The translations under genes and the position numbers were made by a program. The notes beneath the pieces were generated by a model. That model saw only the letters and a program-made list of their open reading frames with translations, did no database searches and had not been told where the DNA came from. A DNA stretch of 33,900 nt from an uncultured Pirellulaceae bacterium. GTDB lineage: Bacteria; Planctomycetota; Planctomycetia; Pirellulales; Pirellulaceae. The DNA is taken from contig CALCJM010000028.1 of the NCBI GenBank assembly GCA_937967505.1, positions 1 through 33,900 on the forward strand, in the 5' to 3' direction. Shown here piece by piece: positions 24,594 through 33,606 of this stretch. Each line of letters opens with the position of its first letter. Within the stretch, counting starts at the first letter, position 1.

Positions 24594-25430
24594 CTAAACA
24601 GGCTGGAACAGCATCAAATCTGCGGCGAGCGTGACGTCCATCTGGTCGATACCTTCGAGCCGTTGATGCTGGCGGTTTCGCACCGCGCGGTAGGTCATCG
24701 CCAGCGCATCGCGGATCTGTTCGGCGTCCAACGCAACCCGATCCATCCAAAGCTTGTGCTCGACCAGGCCAAGCCCGTGCGACCGCATCGCATCGACAAC
24801 CTGCTCCCATCGGCTGCGCCGATGGCCTTCCGTCTGCGTTTGCTCCCGTAGTTCAACCAGATCCTCCTCCCCCGGCACCGCGACAACCAAAACTCCATCG
24901 GCAGCCAGTACCCGGGCAATTTCGGCCTCCGGCCGGCGACCGAACAACGATACAATACACCCAACACTGCCGTCGGCAACCGGCAACACACGATCCGCGT
25001 TGGCCAGCACCCACGTGGCCGCTGGCCAGCGACGCGCCGCCAACCTGATCGCTTTGCGGGACAGGTCAATGCCACAGTAGCCATCGGCCTGGTCGCCAAA
25101 GAGCGCCGGACCAAACGTCCCCTCCCCACAGCCCAAATCGAGGACCCGCAAATGATTCGGAACGTCCGACACCGGGCCGGGGTTCACCCAAGGTTTGAGG
25201 GCCTCGATCAACCCCGTCGCATGACCGCGTTCGAGCCAGCGATGACGCGCCAGCACGGCTTCATCGTTATCCCCCGGACGCAACGACTTCTTGTCCTGAG
25301 GCTGGGTCAAATTCCAGTAGCCACCTTTGGATTGGTCAAAATGATGCCCTGAGCCACAGAACAGCCCCGATCCGCGCTGTTGGAGCATTTGGCAACAGCC
25401 GCGCACTGTGCATCTCAATACAAACATCAA
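24594..25430 (-). CDS. rlmA: 23S rRNA (guanine-N1)-methyltransferase, RlmA family
   Basis: A 278-residue SAM-dependent enzyme expected to methylate N1 of a guanine (G745 or G748 class) in 23S rRNA. The N-terminal zinc finger is recognisable (Cys7, Cys12, Cys25, His29 within CGSGHHFDQSKGGYWNL), including the family's HxFDxxKxGYxNL motif and the following SLRPGDNDE segment. The methyltransferase fold has motif I VLDLGCGEGTFG, motif II YCGIDLSRKAI, and later VLVVAVPGEEDLVEL. A second Met is available at the start. Spacing between the first two cysteines (four residues) is wider than in the E. coli protein. It may be single-gene; the PQQ-like gene is divergent. Confidence 0.9.
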   Translation of the reverse strand: MMFVLRCTVRGCCQMLQQRGSGLFCGSGHHFDQSKGGYWNLTQPQDKKSLRPGDNDEAVLARHRWLERGHATGLIEALKPWVNPGPVSDVPNHLRVLDLGCGEGTFGPALFGDQADGYCGIDLSRKAIRLAARRWPAATWVLANADRVLPVADGSVGCIVSLFGRRPEAEIARVLAADGVLVVAVPGEEDLVELREQTQTEGHRRSRWEQVVDAMRSHGLGLVEHKLWMDRVALDAEQIRDALAMTYRAVRNRQHQRLEGIDQMDVTLAADLMLFQPV

Positions 25431-25712
25431 AAAATTTCAGCTCAATGGGTCGGATGTTGAAAATCGGCAGGGCCGCGATGATGTCAAAAATTGGAAATAA
25501 ATCAACTCGCTATCCCCGCTGCCTGTGGTTGGGACGACAAAAAGAGAATAAAACGGAAAGATATTGGGCCATAGTGGCGTCTTCACCAACGAGATACCGC
25601 TTACAATTTCGACCAATTTCAAATTACGTCAAATAATCGGCTTTCGAGACTTGATGTGCTTCCCAAGTTTTGAAAGGTATGAAAATTCTGCAATTTCTGA
25701 AAGTTGGCTTCG

Positions 25713-27005
25713 ATGCAACCATTACACCTTCGCCACACTGCGATTGCAATCGCGATACTGGTTTCAGTTTCATTATCCCGCAATGGTTTAACTCCACTCT
25801 TTGCCGGCGACTGGCCGACGTTTCGCGGTTCAGATCGCACTGCAGTCGCCCCTGACACCGATCTACTGGAGCAGTGGCCCACCGCAGGCCCCGAACTGGA
25901 ATGGGAAACCTCGGGAGCCGGTCGCGGATACGCCGGCGTCGCGATCGCCAACGGACGCCTCTACACACTCGGCGACGGGTCGTCGATCGAAAACAGCAAG
26001 GACGAGTATCTGACCTGTTTCAACCTGGCTGACGGCAAGCACCTGTGGAGCGCTAGGACCGGTCCCGCTTGGACCGTCGGCAAACCCTCCTGGCAAAGCT
26101 CGCGCGGCACACCCACGATTGATGGGGATCGGGTCTATGTAGTCACACCCGCCGGAAAATTATTCTGCATTGGCACCGACGGCGCATCGCGGTGGCAGGT
26201 CGATCTGAAGGAGAACTTCAAAGGAAAGAAAGCAGAAATGTGGGGCTACAGTGAGTCGGTATTGATCGATGGCGACCTGTTGATTTGCACGCCCGGCGGC
26301 CCCGGACAAACCATGGTCGCTCTGAATAAACAGACCGGGAAAAAGGTCTGGTCAACGCCTCGCCCCGGTGATCGCGGGGCCGGACACTCCTCGGTAGTGA
26401 TCTCGAACGTTGGATCCACGCGCGTGTACGTCCAAATGACCGGCAGCGGGGCAATGGGCGTTCGCGCCACTGATGGAAAACGGCTGTGGACCTTTGACAT
26501 TGATAAAACAACCGCCGTCATCCCCACGCCCATCATTCGCGATGATCTTGTGTTTATTTCAGTCGGCTATAAACGCGGCGGTGCACTGCTACGCCAGGTT
26601 CCCGTCGGAGACGATGTCAACATTGAACCCGTCTATTCTCTAAATAAAAAACTCTCCAACAAACATGGAGGTGTGGTTCTGGTGGGTGACTACGTCTACG
26701 GAGATTCTGACGATCGCGGCACACCGTTTTGTGCCGAATTGATGACCGGAAAAATTATGTGGAAATCGCGCGGATCGGGTAAAAAGTCTGCCAGCATCGC
26801 AGCCGCAGACGGACACCTGTACATCCGCTACAGCGACGGGACAATGACGCTGGTGGAGGCCAACCCCGACCGTTTCAAGGAAACCGGCAGCTTCAAAGTT
26901 CCCGGCAGCGGCACGCGCCCCAGTTGGGCTCACCCGGTCATTCTGGACGGGAAATTGTATTTGCGAGAGGGCGATAGAATTCTCTGCTACAACATTGCAT
27001 CGTAG
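25713..27005 (+). CDS. Secreted PQQ-like beta-propeller protein
   Basis: About 430 residues from the ATG at 25713 (a TTG at 25704 is less likely). The signal peptide (TAIAIAILVSVSLS, ending near LFAG) is followed by DWPTFRGSDRTAVA, a standard opening of planctomycete PQQ-like propeller proteins. Repeated blade motifs are visible (LTCFNLADGKHLWSART, VYVVTPAGKLFCIGTDG, VALNKQTGKKVWSTPRPGD, GVRATDGKRLWTFDIDK, FCAELMTGKIMWKSRG), matching PQQ/Trp-docking repeats. The protein acts outside the cytoplasm. Whether it binds PQQ or is only a binding scaffold cannot be decided, and the usual dehydrogenase metal ligands are not evident. Confidence 0.85.
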   Translation: MQPLHLRHTAIAIAILVSVSLSRNGLTPLFAGDWPTFRGSDRTAVAPDTDLLEQWPTAGPELEWETSGAGRGYAGVAIANGRLYTLGDGSSIENSKDEYLTCFNLADGKHLWSARTGPAWTVGKPSWQSSRGTPTIDGDRVYVVTPAGKLFCIGTDGASRWQVDLKENFKGKKAEMWGYSESVLIDGDLLICTPGGPGQTMVALNKQTGKKVWSTPRPGDRGAGHSSVVISNVGSTRVYVQMTGSGAMGVRATDGKRLWTFDIDKTTAVIPTPIIRDDLVFISVGYKRGGALLRQVPVGDDVNIEPVYSLNKKLSNKHGGVVLVGDYVYGDSDDRGTPFCAELMTGKIMWKSRGSGKKSASIAAADGHLYIRYSDGTMTLVEANPDRFKETGSFKVPGSGTRPSWAHPVILDGKLYLREGDRILCYNIAS

Positions 27006-27089
27006 TGATTTCTCACGAACTTATAGAACTCGGCTCGTTCTAATTCTTTCGCCTCGGCAGACATACAAATCAGTCATTGCGAGCTTCTA

Positions 27090-29102
27090 CTAACTGTTGA
27101 GCATTTCCTGAACGCGTGCGGGATCTTTTCTTTTTTCGTCCGTGGGTGGCGGTTTGATCCATTCAATCTCAATGTCATCGAATTCTGCGTGACGCTTGAA
27201 ATCGGCGAAAATATCTTTTACATCTTGATCCATGTGGACGGTATTTGACAAATCAATAATCACTTTGCTCCCGGGCTCGATTTCCTGAATCACCGTCTGA
27301 ATATTTCCCTTGTTGATAAAGAAGACACGTTCGGCGAGTATCAGGTTGTAGACTTTTCGACCGTCAACCTCCCGCACGCTGGTCCAAAGCGACTTGAAAT
27401 AGCTGCTTTGCAGAATAAAGAACAGCGATACAACCAGCCCGATCCCGATTCCGATCAGGAGATCTGTTCGCAGGATTGCCACGATGGTAATAATGAAAGG
27501 CAAGAACTGGGTCCAACCATTGGCGAACATCTCTTTGAACTTGGAGGGATGAGCCAGCTTGTAGCCTACAACAAACAGAATCGCTGCCAAACTGGCCAAC
27601 GGGATCAACTCGAGAAGACCGGGAATCGCGATCACACAGGCAATCAGGAAGATGCCGTGGACAAACGAGGCCAGTCGCGACTGAGCCCCGGACTGAATGT
27701 TGGTCGAACTGCGAACAATCACTTGTGTAACGGGCAACCCCCCCAGCATTCCAGAGATGAAGTTTCCGATTCCCTGGGCTCGCAATTCTTGATTCAAGTC
27801 GGTTTGGCGACGTTGTGGGTCAAGTTTGTCGGTTGCTTCAGCACAGAGAAGTGACTCAAGGCTGGCAACGATCGCAAGCGTGATGGCGCAGACCAAAATC
27901 ATCGTCGCCGCACGAAACGGAGAAACGGAAACCTCACCTGACTCATCCGATCTAATCGCCTCTCGAATGTCGCCGAGTGCATTCATCATGCCGCCGGCGA
28001 TCGTCCTATCGGAGACTTTCCCGATCGCTTCCTCCAATGTTTTCAGCTGAGCATGTGCAGTATTAACTGCGGAGCCCGATGTCCCCAACGACTCTCGCAA
28101 ATCGGCGATAGCCGGGCTCAAATCATTCGCAATCGACTCGTCGGTTAGTTGCGCCAGTTTCTTGCCAAACTCGTCCAACGTGTCTGTCGCCCCTTCGATG
28201 GCAGCTGCTGCGTTTGTGCTGCCGCCGCCATGCGAACCATGACCGATTTGCATTTCTGTCGAAGTGATCGCCGAAGGCTTAAAATGTGGAAAAATGAACT
28301 GGAAGCCTCCGGCCCCCGATTCTTCCACCTCACCGGCAGGAGAATGGCCATCGTGAATTCCTGCGATTTTCTTTGCGGTGGCCGGATTGAGTTGAACAAG
28401 ATGGTCTTGGTCGATCTTCATCGGGGTTGCGTTAAAGGCTAGGTTAAGCAGAACGCCTGCGACTACGGCAACCAATGGCCCCTGAATGATTTTGCTCCAG
28501 CCGAACTTCGTAATCGCTTTCGTCTGCCAAAGGATCAAAATTGCTAGGCAAACCAGAGTCACGACCACCGGGCCGATCGAAGGGTTCAAAAACGCGTAGT
28601 AGATTTCCGAAAACGTGTTGTGACCGTCGGCTTGCGAAAATGCCATATCGCCTTCGTAGTCCTTATCGTAGCCAAGCGCATGCGGGATCTGTTTCAGGAT
28701 AATAATCAGGCCAATCGCGGCGAGCATTCCTTTAATCACCGACGTCGGAAAGTAGTAACCGATCGTCCCGGCTTTGAAGATCCCCAGCAGAAACTGAATT
28801 ACTCCCGCCAGAACAACGGCCAAAAGAAAGTTTTGAAAGCCAAGCTGTAAAATCGCTGGTGCGACAATCGCAACCAGACCGGCGGCCGGTCCGCTAACGC
28901 CTAACGATGAGTTACTGAATAACGTCACGACCAGTCCGCCAACGATCCCGGCAATAATGCCGGACATCGCTGAACCGCCAGAGGCCAATGCAATACCTAA
29001 ACACAATGGAATCGCGACCAGAAAGACCACCAGTCCTGAAGGGACATCCGTCTTCCAGTGTTTTAACTCACTCAGCGTGGTGAAAGGGCCAGTGCGTTGC
29101 AT
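27090..29102 (-). CDS. SulP-family anion transporter with STAS domain and an extra helical insert
   Basis: A 670-residue inner-membrane transporter for bicarbonate, sulfate or similar anions. The first transmembrane block starts after a short polar N-terminus (VPSGLVVFLVAIPLCLGIALASG). Core motifs include GVSGPAAGLVAIVAPAI, GYYFPTSVIKGMLAAIG and, in the second half, VASLESLLCAEATDKLDP and GNFISGMLGGLPVTQVIVRSS. The C-terminal STAS-like domain (residues ~590-650) reads KVIIDLSNTVHMDQDVKDIF. Between FIFPHFKPSA (residue ~275) and the next helix (FRAATMILVCAITLAI, ~390) lies an ~110-residue polar region. It has a His/Gly-rich part (IGHGSHGGG) and two to three amphipathic helices (DEFGKKLAQL, LKTLEEAIGKVSD), where typical family members have only a short link. 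Repeat copy 3 lies 28 bases upstream of the start. Confidence 0.88.
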   Translation of the reverse strand: MQRTGPFTTLSELKHWKTDVPSGLVVFLVAIPLCLGIALASGGSAMSGIIAGIVGGLVVTLFSNSSLGVSGPAAGLVAIVAPAILQLGFQNFLLAVVLAGVIQFLLGIFKAGTIGYYFPTSVIKGMLAAIGLIIILKQIPHALGYDKDYEGDMAFSQADGHNTFSEIYYAFLNPSIGPVVVTLVCLAILILWQTKAITKFGWSKIIQGPLVAVVAGVLLNLAFNATPMKIDQDHLVQLNPATAKKIAGIHDGHSPAGEVEESGAGGFQFIFPHFKPSAITSTEMQIGHGSHGGGSTNAAAAIEGATDTLDEFGKKLAQLTDESIANDLSPAIADLRESLGTSGSAVNTAHAQLKTLEEAIGKVSDRTIAGGMMNALGDIREAIRSDESGEVSVSPFRAATMILVCAITLAIVASLESLLCAEATDKLDPQRRQTDLNQELRAQGIGNFISGMLGGLPVTQVIVRSSTNIQSGAQSRLASFVHGIFLIACVIAIPGLLELIPLASLAAILFVVGYKLAHPSKFKEMFANGWTQFLPFIITIVAILRTDLLIGIGIGLVVSLFFILQSSYFKSLWTSVREVDGRKVYNLILAERVFFINKGNIQTVIQEIEPGSKVIIDLSNTVHMDQDVKDIFADFKRHAEFDDIEIEWIKPPPTDEKRKDPARVQEMLNS

Positions 29103-29130
29103 CTTGTTTTACCTGTAAGAAATTGAAGTA

Positions 29131-29236
29131 TTAGACGATTGGCAGTTGAAAGCTTACCGTTGGCGATGCTGTCAGCTTCGCTCCGACGCTCTCAGCGTCG
29201 CCAACGGATGGTAAATTCCTAACTGCCGGACGCCTT
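29131..29236. repeat. Palindromic interspersed repeat, copy 3 (inverted)
   Basis: Begins TTAGACGATTGGCAGTTGAA and ends near CTAACTGCCGGACGCC. It is almost the exact reverse complement of copy 1, with shared blocks CCGTTGGCGATGCTG, TTCGCTCCGACGCT and CGCCAACGGATGGTAAATTC. It lies 28 bases upstream of the SulP start, so it would be transcribed into that gene's leader if the promoter is further upstream. Confidence 0.9.
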
Positions 29237-29838
29237 AGTAAGTATTGGAAACCAATCGACAGTCCAAGCCAATAGAGATGGGCAACTTTAAAAGAAGATC
29301 CGGCCGAAACTTCGGAATGATTCGGCCCGCAGGTGGTCGCAAGACAGGCCCAGTTCCAGTTGGTAATCTACAACACAAGTCACCTACAAAAGTGCACAGG
29401 TCCCCCCCTTCAATACAGCATGGTACGCAGGTGGCTGCTGAAGCCATTGGGTCGCCTGGGCTGGACTGCCTGAAGGCGGGAAGTGGGCGCGAATGAGTTC
29501 TCAGTTTTCTTGAAAAGCAATCCATACCAGACAACTAAAACTACTCTTTTTTCAGTGAACAGAATTCGCCTGTTACGATGACCGTGACATACGCTAACCG
29601 CATGCTCAAAAGAATGGCAACCGTTGACGGGCGGGCTTTAACTGGCCATTGTCAGCCGGGACTTCTGAGACTTGACAGGCAAATTGTGATAATCAGAACA
29701 ATGCATTGTCAACTTTGACCGTGGCGATTTCCATATTTTTTTAAGGATTTCCATAGCACTCCGTGACTAACGCACCGCCAACTGACGCACCGACAATTGA
29801 CAATTTCATTCGGTTCCGGACCGGTCCGACTCATATCT
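29237..29838. other. ~600-base stretch without a recognisable gene
   Basis: Between repeat copy 3 and the DUF447 gene. Short frames occur on both strands (around 29245-29496 and 29235-29534), but their composition is irregular and they match nothing I know. The stretch is downstream of the pabB-pabA-DUF447 operon and upstream of the SulP gene, so it may hold a SulP promoter. No terminator hairpin, tRNA or riboswitch was identified. Confidence 0.5.
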
Positions 29839-30417
29839 TTAGCATTTCACAAATTTTTCAATTAAATCCATCGCTGCCGCTTCGCGTTCGCCGGCGGTTT
29901 TATCGACAATCACCCTCAATCGGTGCATGGTTTCATCGATCTCCTGCCTAGGCAAAAAATCCAGTCGGGTCGCCAGAATAGCGGCCTCTAGGACGGCATG
30001 TTTCGCCCGATTGAAGCCCCAAAAATCTCGCAGTTTGCCGTGGCGAACCGTCGAACAATTCAAATGCATGCGTGAGCCCGTTTCGTCAATGAAGCCGACC
30101 TCAAATTCATAAAACCGGCACGCCTCCGCAAGGATCTTCCCCTCGATCGACTTGGCATCAATCAGGTCGGGGTTCTTCGGCTTCTGACCAATGGCCGTCA
30201 TCGCAAACAACATCACGTCGTCGGTCACGTGCATCACACCACAGCGTGTTCGTTTCAAATTGGCAAACGTACGTGAGGTGTCAAACGGTCGCAGTGCGAA
30301 CTGACCGATCTCAGTACCGCGCGCAGCATCGCACGCCGACGAAATCGTCGGTCCCATCGGCGAAATATTGGTCGAACCATCTTCGTTGATCGTGGTAACA
30401 ATCGCTTCGAGAATCAT
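29839..30417 (-). CDS. DUF447 family protein (predicted flavin-binding split barrel)
   Basis: A 192-residue cytoplasmic protein with the DUF447 signature: MILEAIVTTINEDGSTNISPMGP at the start, then RPFDTSRTFANLKRTRCGVMHVTDDVMLFA and the Cys-containing EACRFYEFEV. A C-terminal helical region follows (NRAKHAVLEAAILATRL). The family is known mostly from methanogenic archaea and planctomycetes and resembles FMN-binding split-barrel folds. Its start overlaps the pabA stop by ATGA, making it the third gene of a coupled operon. A role near pABA-derived cofactors (folate or methanopterin) is an inference from context only. Confidence 0.8.
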   Translation of the reverse strand: MILEAIVTTINEDGSTNISPMGPTISSACDAARGTEIGQFALRPFDTSRTFANLKRTRCGVMHVTDDVMLFAMTAIGQKPKNPDLIDAKSIEGKILAEACRFYEFEVGFIDETGSRMHLNCSTVRHGKLRDFWGFNRAKHAVLEAAILATRLDFLPRQEIDETMHRLRVIVDKTAGEREAAAMDLIEKFVKC

Positions 30418-31022
30418 GGAGAAAGCGTCCGTGGTTGCGTCGTAGGAATGTCGGCAATCTTCAGGAAATTGGCCAGCAGCTGGTACCCATTTTCAGTCAG
30501 GATCGACTCAGGGTGAAACTGTAGCCCGACCATCGGCAGAGTCTGATGCTCAACCGCCATGATTGTGCCGTCGGTCGCTACCGCCGTTACTTCCAAACAC
30601 TTCGGCAGCATCAGTTTTTCCGCAATCAAGGAGTGGTAGCGTCCCACCTGCAATGGATTGGGAATATTTTCAAACATTGGCGAATGCGTGTGTTTGACCA
30701 TGCTGGAGCGACCATGCATTGGACCTCCAGAGCGAATAATTCGCCCGCCGCATCCCTGCACAATCGCCTGATGCCCCAGACACACCCCCAGAATCGGATA
30801 CTCACTGGCCAGCGCGCGTACGACTTCCAGTGAGATGCCTGCCTCGTCCGGTGTGCAAGGCCCGGGCGAGATCACAATTGCGGCGGGAGCCATCGCACGA
30901 ATTTGCCCGATCGACAGGGAATCAGTACGCACCGTGGTCGTTTTCAGGCCAAGCTGGCGAACGTAACGTGCGAGGTTATGGACGAAGCTGTCGTAGTTGT
31001 CGATGATCAGCACTTCACTCAT
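30414..31022 (-). CDS. pabA: Aminodeoxychorismate / anthranilate synthase glutaminase subunit
   Basis: A 202-residue class-I glutamine amidotransferase that supplies ammonia to the partner synthase. The catalytic triad is visible: Cys81 in LGVCLGHQAI, His170 and Glu172 in GLQFHPESILTENG. The N-terminal LIIDNYDSFVHNLARY and the SPGPCTPDEAG loop are typical of PabA/TrpG. It overlaps pabB by 8 bases upstream and the DUF447 gene by 4 bases downstream. Because its partner has the PabB-type PIKGT motif, a role in p-aminobenzoate synthesis is favoured, although such subunits can serve both pABA and tryptophan pathways. Confidence 0.93.
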   Translation of the reverse strand: MSEVLIIDNYDSFVHNLARYVRQLGLKTTTVRTDSLSIGQIRAMAPAAIVISPGPCTPDEAGISLEVVRALASEYPILGVCLGHQAIVQGCGGRIIRSGGPMHGRSSMVKHTHSPMFENIPNPLQVGRYHSLIAEKLMLPKCLEVTAVATDGTIMAVEHQTLPMVGLQFHPESILTENGYQLLANFLKIADIPTTQPRTLSP

Positions 31023-32547
31023 GACCGTTCCTCACGGTGTTTTCATTGTTCACATTGTTCATTGAGGCCGCCCGCAACATTCCTGCCGCCTTGGTCCAGG
31101 TTTCCTGATACTCGGCCTCCGGAGATGACCGGCTGACGATGCCGCCGCCAACGGGAATTTGCCACCAGCCATTCTGTGCGGTCACCGTTCGAATCAAAAT
31201 GTTCAGATCTGCCGTGCCGTCAAACCCAAGATAACCCATTGATCCGCAGTACGCACCACGCGCATCAGGTTCCAGTTCGGCGATAATTTCCATCGCCCGC
31301 ACCTTGGGAGCCCCCGTGATCGAACCGCCGGGAAAAATTGCTGTGATTAAATCAGCCAGATCACACTCTGGCCGCAGTTTGCCCTCCACCGAAGAAACCA
31401 GATGCAGCACACTGGCGTACTCTTCCAGTTGACACAGTTGAGGAACCACGACCGAGTCATCATCGCAGACACGCGCGAGATCGTTTCTCATTAGATCCAC
31501 GATCATGGTGTTTTCCGCAATGTCTTTCCCGCTGGAGAGCAGATCTTCACGGGCGTGAATATCGACGATCGGTTGACCGGTGCGCGGCCGAGTCCCCTTG
31601 ATTGGGCGCGTTTCAACGATCCGGTCCCGCACCGAAACCAGTCGTTCCGGCGATGCACTGACGATCTGCGTGCGGGCGAAACCATCAATAGAAAAATCAA
31701 AATATCCACTGAATGGGGCCGGGTTGCATTGGCATAACCGGTCGAACAATTCAACGGAATCGCAACAGGATTTCAGCCGCAACTGTTGAGCCAGATTAAT
31801 CTGGAAAACATCGCCGTCGTAAATATATTGAATCGCTTTCTTGACCGCAGCAATATAGCTGTCTTTGCAGAAGTTGCTGGTCAGGCCTGCCGGACCACTC
31901 ATCTCGTGCTGCGGTGACGATGAATCTAGGGCTGACGCAACCGGCACGGCGCGGTCGAGCGGCTCAGGTGGCTGCGGCACTTCCAGCCGGCTGATGAGTT
32001 CGCGCGTGCGTTGTCGCGCGCGGGCGGTTCTGGCGTTCGGCTCGGTTTCCGGGAATCCCTGTGAAATAATGTGGCAGGAGTTTTCGACGTGGTCCCAAGC
32101 AATCACGCAATCGTAGATCCCCAGGACCATCGTCGGCACCGGGAAAGAATCGTGCCGGGCAGCGCGAACGTTTTCAAATTCTGCATTCAATTCATAGGCG
32201 AACATCCCCGCGATCCCCCCCTGCATTGGTGGCAGGCCGGGGGCAGTTGGACATTTCCATTTGTTCAACGCCTCACGCAAGCGCTGCATGGCCTGGCCAG
32301 TAGACCTGTTGGATGACCGATTCACTGTGACCCATTCAAATGGATCGGCCATCAAAAAAGAATACCGATCCAGCTCACAACGCTCCTCCGTGCCTGAGCG
32401 GTTGGATTTCGCAACCTGCGAAGTCACCCGCGCGCTGTGCAGCATGAGTACTCCCGGTAGGCCGGATAGTTTTTGCAGCGCCTCTTCGGGGGACGGAAAC
32501 GGTTGCAGGCGATGGGCCAGAGGAAATTGAGATGTGAGAGATGACAT
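31015..32547 (-). CDS. pabB: Aminodeoxychorismate synthase component I
   Basis: About 510 residues from the ATG at 32547 (MSSLTSQFPLAH); an in-frame start at 32628 adds 27 unlikely residues. It converts chorismate plus ammonia to 4-amino-4-deoxychorismate, the precursor of p-aminobenzoate for folate and related pterin cofactors. Chorismate-binding-domain motifs include YDGDVFQINLAQQL, SASPERLVSV, ETRPIKGTRPR, NTMIVDLMRNDLARV, FPGGSITGAPKVRAMEII and IPVGGGIV. PIKGT, with Lys317, is diagnostic of PabB; anthranilate synthase TrpE has PIAGT here. Unlike bifunctional forms, the glutaminase is the separate overlapping pabA. No pabC lyase gene is in the window. Divergent from the glutamate-dehydrogenase-type gene. 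Confidence 0.93.
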   Translation of the reverse strand: MSSLTSQFPLAHRLQPFPSPEEALQKLSGLPGVLMLHSARVTSQVAKSNRSGTEERCELDRYSFLMADPFEWVTVNRSSNRSTGQAMQRLREALNKWKCPTAPGLPPMQGGIAGMFAYELNAEFENVRAARHDSFPVPTMVLGIYDCVIAWDHVENSCHIISQGFPETEPNARTARARQRTRELISRLEVPQPPEPLDRAVPVASALDSSSPQHEMSGPAGLTSNFCKDSYIAAVKKAIQYIYDGDVFQINLAQQLRLKSCCDSVELFDRLCQCNPAPFSGYFDFSIDGFARTQIVSASPERLVSVRDRIVETRPIKGTRPRTGQPIVDIHAREDLLSSGKDIAENTMIVDLMRNDLARVCDDDSVVVPQLCQLEEYASVLHLVSSVEGKLRPECDLADLITAIFPGGSITGAPKVRAMEIIAELEPDARGAYCGSMGYLGFDGTADLNILIRTVTAQNGWWQIPVGGGIVSRSSPEAEYQETWTKAAGMLRAASMNNVNNENTVRNGHE

Positions 32548-32739
32548 GCGACAAAAACTGACATGAACGTTCTGAATGGCCCCACATTGTATCTGCGGGA
32601 ACGTTCTTGGCGATGGTCCCACGCGCACGTCTTCCGATGACCTACACCAATTGATTGCAAAAAATGCCCTGATTGGATATTCTGTCGGCTTAGCGAGTTA
32701 CAGAAAATGCAAAATTGTTGTCGTGTTGAAGAAGTTACA

Positions 32740-33600
32740 ATGTCAGAATCGATCCAATCACGCACCTATGACCTTATTGAGGAATTAAGGGCAGACATCG
32801 ATTTCGCCCTAGAAGATGTGATCACCGAGATCGTGCGGGAGCTTCCCGAGCACTATTTTCAGCGCGTGCGACGAAAAGACCAGCTGGTTCACCTCAAGGC
32901 GTTACTGGCGCTCAGCTTCTGCAAATTGCAGGAGGAACTGATGTTTCGCTCCAGCGACGGTGTGCACACGGCGGTGATCGCGCGTCAGAATTACAGTGGG
33001 CAACTGGCCAGTATCCTCAAACGGCTGCCTACTGACAGAATCCTGACCGGGGCCAAAATCTTCACCGCGCGAAGTCACGACTTCATTATCGACCTGTTCG
33101 AATTTGAACCCGTGGACGGGGAGTTCAGTGACAATTTCCCCATGGGCGAGATACCGGAGGAAGTGGCGATTGCCAAAGTCGCGTTAGTGACCGACCAGCC
33201 GCACGAGGTGATCCGGGAATTTATTTCGCACTACTCGCCAACCAGCCAAATTCTGGACTATCCGGACGATATCTCCGAGCATTTTTTTGCGGCCCAAGAG
33301 GTGCAGAAAAACGACCGTCCATCGATTCGCGTTTTGGATCGCAACGGCAGCGACCGCATCAAACTGACGGTTGCATCGCGAAAAATTAAGACGCGGCAGC
33401 TGGTATTGCTGGTGGCGGAGTACCTTGGCCTGCACGAGCTGGATATCGAAAACGCTTTCTTGAATGATTTGAAGTTCGAACAGGGCGCGCGGATCGCGAT
33501 TGCCAGTTTCGAGTTGACGGCGGCGGCAGAGGGCTCGCTGGACACCCATCACCAAGCGATCGCCAAACTGTTGGCGGCCAACATCGGCAAGGCGGGGTAA
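32740..33600 (+). CDS. Free-standing N-terminal-domain homologue of large NAD-glutamate dehydrogenase
   Basis: About 286 residues from the ATG at 32740 (MSESIQSRTYDLIEELRADI); an ATG at 32707 gives 11 more. The pattern resembles the start of planctomycete NAD-glutamate dehydrogenases: LPEHYFQRVRRKDQLVHLKA (compare the family's MPxxYFxDTDExxxLxHLRA), RSSDGVHTAVIARQNYSGQL, AKIFTARSHDFIIDLFEFE, then an ACT-like region (IRVLDRNGSDRIKLTVASRK, YLGLHELDIENAFLNDL). The dehydrogenase core that normally follows is absent; a TAA ends the frame and no matching frame follows before the window edge. It may be a truncated gene or a stand-alone regulatory/ACT-like protein. Domain match is by recollection of the family pattern, not by search. 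Confidence 0.6.
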   Translation: MSESIQSRTYDLIEELRADIDFALEDVITEIVRELPEHYFQRVRRKDQLVHLKALLALSFCKLQEELMFRSSDGVHTAVIARQNYSGQLASILKRLPTDRILTGAKIFTARSHDFIIDLFEFEPVDGEFSDNFPMGEIPEEVAIAKVALVTDQPHEVIREFISHYSPTSQILDYPDDISEHFFAAQEVQKNDRPSIRVLDRNGSDRIKLTVASRKIKTRQLVLLVAEYLGLHELDIENAFLNDLKFEQGARIAIASFELTAAAEGSLDTHHQAIAKLLAANIGKAG

Positions 33601-33606
33601 TGCAGT

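Noticed and set aside
29235..29534. Two small overlapping frames on opposite strands in the 600-base gap
   Set aside because: Irregular composition, no family, no ribosome-binding site; cannot be supported as genes.
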